From: JAAZAI01 sp050942875
GTDB lineage: Bacteria > Verrucomicrobiota > Kiritimatiellia > RFP12 > UBA3636
Length of the DNA stretch: 39,164 bases
Direction: 5' to 3'
NCBI GenBank assembly: GCA_050942875.1
Contig: JBMNOD010000030.1
Coordinates: 1 to 39,164 of the forward strand
A model generated the notes under the pieces. That model was not told where the DNA came from and ran no database searches. It was given only the letters and a program-made list of their open reading frames with translations. Below are positions 35,401 to 39,164 of the stretch, piece by piece (position 1 is the first letter of the stretch; each line of letters starts with the position of its first letter). The position numbers and the translations under genes are program-made.

Positions 35401-37825
35401 GTGCGTCCACCAGATCCAGGTCAAGACCGACGCCATGGACGCCGGCCTGAACCCCCTTGGCCTGGCCGAAGGCGCCATTCCCTTCGACCTCTCGCCCCTT
35501 GGCGAAAACGAGGCGGGCGCGACCCATTTCGAGCAAATCCGCGACCGCGCCCGCGTCGCGCTGAAAAACGCCGCCACCATCCTCGACGTGGCGCAGGAAC
35601 ACGGCTCCCGCCTCCGCCAGATCGAAGACGCGCGCACCGGCTACGCCAACCGGCTCGACACGTTGGAGGCCACCTACAAGAACGATCTCGTCGCGCTCTT
35701 CGGCTATCCGTATGCCGGCGACATCGGCCCCTCCGGCACCTACCCGCAGGGATACGACGGCCCCGACCTGATTCACTACATGTGGATGGATCTCGCGCCC
35801 TACGGGCTCACCGACGTGGAAGACAGCAAGCCCGTCGCAACCCTGACCTACCGCCTCAACGACTTCGGCGAGCGCCTTCTCTTCTCCAACTTTGCCGACC
35901 GCACCGGCACGAACGTGTTCCCCCTCGTCTTCTCCGCCAGCGGTCTGGTGCTGAAGCCGGCGGATGTCGCCGGCGCCCGGCGCGCGCCGGGCGAGATCCA
36001 GCAGGCCTACGGAAACTACCTTCAGACCTACGCCAAGCTCAAACGCGCCCTCTACCTGAACGAAGAGCGGACGCGAGACCTTGAAATCAAGATGGGCACC
36101 GCGCTTGTCATGCGCGGCGCCGCGCAAGCCAAGTTCCTCATTCGCGAGAGCATCGGTGTCGCCCGCGGGGTCATCGGTCTCAAGCGCCACATCCTCAAAC
36201 AGTCGCTCAACGCGGCCAACTACGGTCTCGGCATGACCGAGATGATCGGCGCCGAGGTCGGCGAAAGCATCCCGACCATCTCCGGCGCCGGCCTGACCGT
36301 CAACATCGACCCCCGGGCCATCGTCCAAGCCGCGATGGCGCCTGCCGATGTCACCACGCACAGCGCGTTCCTCGCCAGCAAGCTGCTCATTGAAAACGCG
36401 CTCGTCGATGACTACTCCCAAGGGCTCACGCAAATGATGCTGGAGATGCTCGGCGCGGTCGCCAGCTACATGGGGGAGGTGAACGCCATCTACCAGACCG
36501 TCTTCGATGCGTTCTACGCGCAGATCGAGGCTCGCGACGAACTCGAATCGGCCTGGGGCGAGCTGCTTGGCGCGCAGGCCGCGTTCGAGACGGTCGTCGC
36601 CAAGGCGCAGCGCCTGCTCGAATCCCGCGAGCTGGAGCGCCAGCAGGCCGCCGTCGCCCTCACCAAGCTCCGCTACCACGACATGTTCTTCCGCCAGGTC
36701 CGCAACGAATCGCTCGCCCGCTACTCGGCCGCCTTCGACCTCGCCCAGAAATACGTCTATCTGGCGGCCAAGGCCTACGACTACGAGACCGGGCTGCTCG
36801 CCTCCGACCCCGAGGCCGGCGACGCCTTCCTCCGCGACGTCGTCGGCGCCCGCGCGCTCGGCACGTTCGACGACGACGGCAACCCGGTCGCCGGCGGCAG
36901 CGTCGGCGACCCCGGCCTCGCCGACATCATGGCGCGCATGGACGCCAACTGGCTCGTCCTCAAGGGGCGCCTCGGCATCAACAACCCGCAGCCCTACGCG
37001 ACGTGGTTCTCGCTGCGCCAGGAGCTCTTCCGCATCCTGCCCGGCGCCGAGGGCGACGGCGCGTGGAAGACGGAGCTCGCCAAATACCGGGTGGACGACC
37101 TGCTCACGCTGCCCGAGTACCGCCGCTACTGCCAGCCCTTCCAGGCCATCGGCGGGCTCCAGGCGAAGGAACCCGGCCTCGTGATCCCGTTCGGCTCCAC
37201 GATCGACTTCGCCAGGAACTTCTTCGGCAACGATCTGGCCGGCGAGGACAGCGCGCTCGACTCCACCTACTTCGCCACGAAGATCGCCGCGGCCGGCATC
37301 TATTTCGACGGCTACAACCAGAAGCTCAACGGCTACGCCGGCGCCGCGCCCTTCGCGCTGACGCCCGCGGTCTACCTGATTCCCATCGGCGACGACCGCA
37401 TGCGCGCCCCCGGGCTGGCCGACGGCACGGTGCTCTCGTACCGCATCGTCGACCAGGTCGTGCCGCTGCCCTACACCGTCGGCAGCACGCACCTCGACGA
37501 TCCCGACTGGACGCCGCTCTTCGACGGCTACACCGGCGGCGTCGATCTCGCCGCGCGCATCCGCAAGTATCCCTCCTTCCGCGCCTACTTCGGCTCCGGC
37601 GGCCCCTCGTCCGCCCAGCTCGACTGCCCGCGCCTCGTCGGCCGCAGCGCCTGGAACACCCGCTGGCTGCTCATCATCCCGGCGGGCACCCTCAACGCCA
37701 ACCGCGACGATGCGCTGCAAACCTTCATCAACGGCAAGGACGCCAACCGCGACGGCATCGCGGACCTCTCCGGGGTCACCGACATCCGCCTTGGCCTCAA
37801 AACCTATTCGCATTCGGGGAACTAG
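29405..37825 (+). CDS. Giant secreted protein with two LamG-like domains (operon gene 3)
   Basis: A 2806-aa protein of unknown function. The N-terminus (LRRLPRMLALAALALPGARA) is a signal peptide. Residues about 35-600 are beta-rich with a GSGYNCDG motif and several tryptophans. A first LamG/concanavalin-like domain lies at about 615-815 (GGAIHFWTRA, YFDGELAY, IAEISFWNQPFD, GYFAFEDG). GYNPNEEHAF follows near 874. A second LamG-like domain spans about 1740-1945 (SWTLEFRLQT, LANFRLWQDERS). Residues about 2195-2450 are helical and coiled-coil-like. The conserved-looking C-terminus ends RWLLIIPAGTL, then DIRLGLKTYSHSGN. AGGATGGGGG ahead of the ATG at 29405 supports this start; the open frame further upstream is read-through of gene 2. 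Gene 4 begins 2 bases after the stop. Confidence 0.9.
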   Translation: MNGSLFKPPLLRRLPRMLALAALALPGARAPAEPSQCSLGIPGAPVVRVTANAAENAWLAANYAYPAMALGAAPTNAVSVLDPEMIGDDLVRLAAVEAGFAVERIKPQYWLADRITPPDDVDWDATYTLFLEENANPERFFFDTATPALYAAAGGTAPFTWVLTDGQRQEHTYILGTASQTRPRRIFWTDWPYQAPPVDLTGKFVKFFGDPLVLTPQFGVATNIVGGISQVLTNKITRGLYLDQTTKQLFAAGEISGQVLMVYYDSGTFETPLLVQAVEVARPRVVPMKGVIGEPLRPNGSGYNCDGLRARPTVVQETDNRGPYLYRHMGNNSYSPKHGNVYPLRPTVGARWNAEVYWMEADELQVEWPFELCQYECDWPADVPVFVRGTLAGADGATDYGRPIFIPDDYTATLMDYQEPEGHARAVEADGTFVTRGEGWSLLRLVGDDNIWFLPIHSVRRDDPTRFTLAPSDLEVGLEAALRGGSVAGIAPGWDASPADPSLPGYLYRAASGTAYNPTLYRDPASEQGSAVPSGYDEAGSPSNALPSAVFLVTVDGKPLEVWWSAPFQTDDMPSAVAIPSLPQVYNPVWPSASQTPQIVIASQQGSANQAIYEQGGALVFDSTVSSMELPKRAYFTQAGGAIHFWTRACDSAAGPGQLLNLQGGGDRPFSLSIAATVAPGPPATETYRLAFSGWKDPDTPTNVVVDVARALGDPFQWVSVGLARTGAAFRLYFDGELAYACDLPAFSSFAFESCLDSGFLGAAQGAEAMPNREIAEISFWNQPFDAAAFHTLAYRRFSATDPGLTGYFAFEDGRDLKVAAGSNLRTAYERLYNHPCVCRDVLLRTPGAPALGAGVIDADNTPSVYAQPDRAAVGYNPNEEHAFVRAGSGGHVAWALRCDLNTEQSSRPGVLVQYEKDGRARMQYFAVVLTNSVYPELAADCVAGQQLPGPHPLDYLDDPWLEDTYWDPPPEGQTEPCGFRDRKRQVWARCAGILPIHMYYPMQEGFWFPSLPADRQPEVGAPIPWLSLLDGDKNSPNPNAGPPACWTWRVTWPEAVPEMAIGQTLTLPTGGLPEVWNAKSMAVVYPEPNTSARTVLLYDPTVAQTVAFDPNHLAALGLKTGSNEKLLSRKGKYWFQDISPAISSRVYVDPAAKALVCIGVKEENPGGVELLHVNVLSDAERGTLLDLVDPSLRSGAAWAAWSAAVDLLATRPVAPTRPAIVNNTDLQISYIPADHYALTAMGATNYVVLIENDATNRATGVSPADPISMQVLRVAPRYHTGRIVTREDPLNLLSQQLSVLYEESFAGQPGDYVFQWKKAAPNADGTIPTDYANAYQARFPDTAGLTRFVIGGQGDTLANMVNTYYIMRYRAASTNAPAYAVMGDQWSDWCAPPALAEGWVQRVLNNVTPFTQRMQDLYENEAEDAVSMIRQAGGPYEGDVALNQDNLLNVGLIELYQTILNKAETMSLLQRTNDGGANKQLLLAVQRLADLYTVLGDEAYTDAMNPTIGIGASYGMLEGGLGLGYDYGAIASGLFCFDNQLPSLLEEELALLRGRSGANAPGTTIGPCYNRLVWNFTRGITAGEVAYAVNYNISGEKTPTIDYPQAAAAFPQGHGDAYGHYLSALAGYYRLLRNPYFSWGAPAMGEMVVADSVVNVDYYDESTFAKAAANVARTAVDVVDRTARKAWKESAGGVGAGYLDSDASRAFGYGEWASRGGYGALCSWVVANSLLPEAGGVTNLYSMQFTGGSTLTGTLPDTATTTNPAASWTLEFRLQTDEQFDADAVLLGWRGEARHEMLGVRLLSGGILSAGVYTNAEEVVEVDGAWETNYVNVAVWAFDTAPATLAPGRPYLAALSHRGGTETVDLRVFDANGVKIASRTLAIGAMPDLTGGHVAAGWHYEGALANFRLWQDERSDEALVAGWNAVSPATQGLVSSMPMTASSTDAAALIDEASGLAWQPDDVFWRVVETSAAQRTLNDQGLLRIDRGSVTELSELAECVHQIQVKTDAMDAGLNPLGLAEGAIPFDLSPLGENEAGATHFEQIRDRARVALKNAATILDVAQEHGSRLRQIEDARTGYANRLDTLEATYKNDLVALFGYPYAGDIGPSGTYPQGYDGPDLIHYMWMDLAPYGLTDVEDSKPVATLTYRLNDFGERLLFSNFADRTGTNVFPLVFSASGLVLKPADVAGARRAPGEIQQAYGNYLQTYAKLKRALYLNEERTRDLEIKMGTALVMRGAAQAKFLIRESIGVARGVIGLKRHILKQSLNAANYGLGMTEMIGAEVGESIPTISGAGLTVNIDPRAIVQAAMAPADVTTHSAFLASKLLIENALVDDYSQGLTQMMLEMLGAVASYMGEVNAIYQTVFDAFYAQIEARDELESAWGELLGAQAAFETVVAKAQRLLESRELERQQAAVALTKLRYHDMFFRQVRNESLARYSAAFDLAQKYVYLAAKAYDYETGLLASDPEAGDAFLRDVVGARALGTFDDDGNPVAGGSVGDPGLADIMARMDANWLVLKGRLGINNPQPYATWFSLRQELFRILPGAEGDGAWKTELAKYRVDDLLTLPEYRRYCQPFQAIGGLQAKEPGLVIPFGSTIDFARNFFGNDLAGEDSALDSTYFATKIAAAGIYFDGYNQKLNGYAGAAPFALTPAVYLIPIGDDRMRAPGLADGTVLSYRIVDQVVPLPYTVGSTHLDDPDWTPLFDGYTGGVDLAARIRKYPSFRAYFGSGGPSSAQLDCPRLVGRSAWNTRWLLIIPAGTLNANRDDALQTFINGKDANRDGIADLSGVTDIRLGLKTYSHSGN

Positions 37826-37827
37826 CC

Positions 37828-38748
37828 ATGAAACGTACTCAAAACGACCGCAGAAACGGGCGCAGAAACGGGCGCGAACGCGCCGGGGCAGGCGTCGGGC
37901 GCGCGCTGGCGCGCGCCCTCGCGCTCGGGTGCCTGGCCGCGACGACGTCGGCCTTCGGGCAGTCCGGCGCGTTGCCGCCTTTCACATTCGTCGGCAAGGT
38001 CCGCAACGACTCCGGCATGCCCTACGGCACCAACGCCCTGGTGGAGATCCGCGTCAAGAACCTCGACGGCGATTTGCTCGCCAAGACGGGCATCCGCGTC
38101 TCCACCGAATCGCCGTACAACTACCGCCTCGCCGTCCCCGTCGCCAGCGCCCCCGCCGCCGGCTACGCCACGACCGGCGAGAGCCTGCTTTTCGAGGTTT
38201 ACGACGGCGCAGGCACGACCTACGCCAGCCTCGTCCCGGCCGAGCAGGCGCTGGTGGGCAAGCCCGGCGGAATCGGCGTCGTCAACTTCTCCCTCTCCGT
38301 GGACGCCAATGAAAACGGCATCCCCGACGAGTACGAGAACTACCTGGCGTACCTGATGGCCCTGGAAGGCATCCCCGGCCCCTACGACCCCGAAGCCGAC
38401 ACCGACGGCGACGGCTTCACCAACCGCGCCGAGTTCCTGGCCGGCACCGATCCGCTCAACGCCGCCGACAAGCTCGCCATCGCCGCCGCCGGCGCCTGCG
38501 ACGTCGGCATGACGGACGACGGCCTTTTCGCCATCACGTTCGTGACCGCCGCCGGCCGCGCGTACTCCGTCCGGGCCACGGTCGACCTCGCCGCCATGGA
38601 TCGCGCCGAGCGCGAACCCTTCCGCGTGGAACCCGGCTCGACGACCCTGCAGACCTACCTTCACACCCCGGGCGACAAGGCCGAAGCCGTCACCCTCTAT
38701 CTGATTCCCCGGGGCGCAACCCGGTTCTATCGGATCGTCTTGGAATGA
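37828..38748 (+). CDS. Secreted protein with EF-hand-like calcium loops (operon gene 4)
   Basis: A 306-aa protein. A long basic N-region with arginine pairs precedes the signal-peptide core (ALALGCLAATTSAFGQ). Residues about 47-145 form a beta-sandwich resembling the module in gene 2 (FTFVGKVRNDSGMPYGTNALVEIRV). Two calcium-loop motifs follow: DANENGIPDEYE and DTDGDGFTNRAEFLAGTDP, the thrombospondin-type-3/dockerin-like pattern that often links modules in PVC secreted proteins. The C-terminal about 95 aa form a beta-strand domain (FAITFVTAAGRAYSVRATVDL, ending TRFYRIVLE). Two bases after gene 3, with GGGGA upstream, it is certainly co-transcribed. No anchor or enzyme motif is visible. Confidence 0.87.
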   Translation: MKRTQNDRRNGRRNGRERAGAGVGRALARALALGCLAATTSAFGQSGALPPFTFVGKVRNDSGMPYGTNALVEIRVKNLDGDLLAKTGIRVSTESPYNYRLAVPVASAPAAGYATTGESLLFEVYDGAGTTYASLVPAEQALVGKPGGIGVVNFSLSVDANENGIPDEYENYLAYLMALEGIPGPYDPEADTDGDGFTNRAEFLAGTDPLNAADKLAIAAAGACDVGMTDDGLFAITFVTAAGRAYSVRATVDLAAMDRAEREPFRVEPGSTTLQTYLHTPGDKAEAVTLYLIPRGATRFYRIVLE

Positions 38749-39164
38749 GAAGGGGACGCTAGGGGCTAGTTTCTTTGAGTGAGGAGTGAGAAGAGCGTAG
38801 AGAGGAGTGTTGGCCGGGGACGCCCCAGACCCCGTTTGAGATTTGGCCGCAGGGCAGCTTTGTCGTGAGCTTTGTCGTGAGCTTTGTCGAATCGTTAGGA
38901 TCGGACGGATCAGTCGGGTCGGACGGATCGGACGGATCAATGTGTGAGAGCAAGTGTAAGAGGGAGCAAGTGTGGGGAGAGCAAGTTTGGGAGCCGCAGG
39001 GCAGCTTTGTCGTGAACTTTGTCGCAAGCTTTGTCGGATTTCCAGGCTTCGCAAGCCCGGTTTTGCCGTTCCCGTTCCCGTTCCCAGCGAAGCGGTTCAC
39101 GTTCACGAAAAAAATCGGTGTCGTGGACGGGCACGTGAACGTGAACGAGTCCGGCTTTGGTTTT
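38749..39164. repeat. Repeat-rich intergenic end of the window
   Basis: Ten bases beyond the gene 4 stop lie CTAGGGG heptamers, then an AGTGAGG stretch, a GC-rich hairpin (CGGGG and CCCCG near 38816-38835), two blocks of CTTTGTCG dodecamers (about 38858-38888 and 39004-39038), and a nonamer array on ATCGGACGG (about 38898-38940). A GAGCAAG purine stretch follows, and then the second hexamer-array hairpin element (39066-39148), whose arms GTTCACGTTCACG (39095-39107) and CGTGAACGTGAAC (39134-39146) pair perfectly. No gene is supported. Confidence 0.8.

Noticed and set aside
31271..37813. 2180-aa minus-strand ORF opposite the giant gene
   Set aside because: It has the E/G/V/R-rich make-up of other antisense shadows in the window and lacks a ribosome-binding site or signal peptide; the plus-strand protein has recognisable domains.
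29405..37825. Tc-toxin A subunit or polymorphic toxin
   Set aside because: Size and the helical C-terminal region suggested it, but there is no neuraminidase-like or TcB-binding signature, no RHS repeats and no immunity gene.

Overview
The window is high-GC bacterial DNA (hand-counted coding lines give about 68-72% G+C) with long intergenic stretches built from short tandem repeats. The gene content fits the PVC superphylum, most likely a gut-type Kiritimatiellota/Verrucomicrobiota genome or MAG: secreted glycoside hydrolases, a beta-strand-repeat surface protein, very large secreted LamG-like proteins, a YejB/YejE-type peptide permease and a stand-alone TrpB2. This placement is inference; there is no rRNA or marker-gene comparison here.

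Layout. (1) 1-4200: a minus-strand purC-yejB-yejE operon bounded on both sides by a direct copy of a roughly 220-bp composite repeat, then tRNA-Ser(UGA). (2) 4509-7915, minus: a GH42 beta-galactosidase and a secreted YdjY-like protein. (3) 8053-13815, minus: a 1168-aa secreted beta-helix/beta-strand-repeat protein followed by a GH16 glucanase-type enzyme, with a candidate promoter upstream and a perfect 13-bp hairpin downstream. (4) 13942-19366: housekeeping genes trpB2 (-), tRNA-Phe (+), folK (-) and secA (+). (5) 19622-24622, plus: a type III restriction-modification pair in the order res-mod, bounded on both sides by repeat arrays. (6) 24623-26470: about 1.85 kb without a gene, consisting of a 70-bp composite tandem array, duplicated GC-rich blocks and several perfect hairpins. 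(7) 26532-38748, plus: a tightly spaced four-gene operon of secreted proteins (a 578-aa beta-rich protein, a 357-aa protein ending in a phage tail-collar-like domain, a 2806-aa giant with two LamG-like domains and a helical region, and a 306-aa protein with EF-hand-like calcium loops). (8) 38749-39164: more repeats.

Two things stand out. The first is the four-gene secreted operon, which looks like one surface or extracellular assembly and which I cannot match to a characterised system. The second is a network of intergenic heptanucleotide repeats (CTAGCGG, CTTTGGA, CTTGAAA, CTGGAAA, CTGAACC, CTGGCGA and others) with a dodecamer built on CTTTGTCG. These arrays abut gene ends so closely that the TAG stop codons of yejE, trpB, secA and mod, and the last codons of folK, lie inside repeat units. 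They resemble in form the STRR heptamers known from filamentous cyanobacteria, but here several different heptamers are mixed in one phase.
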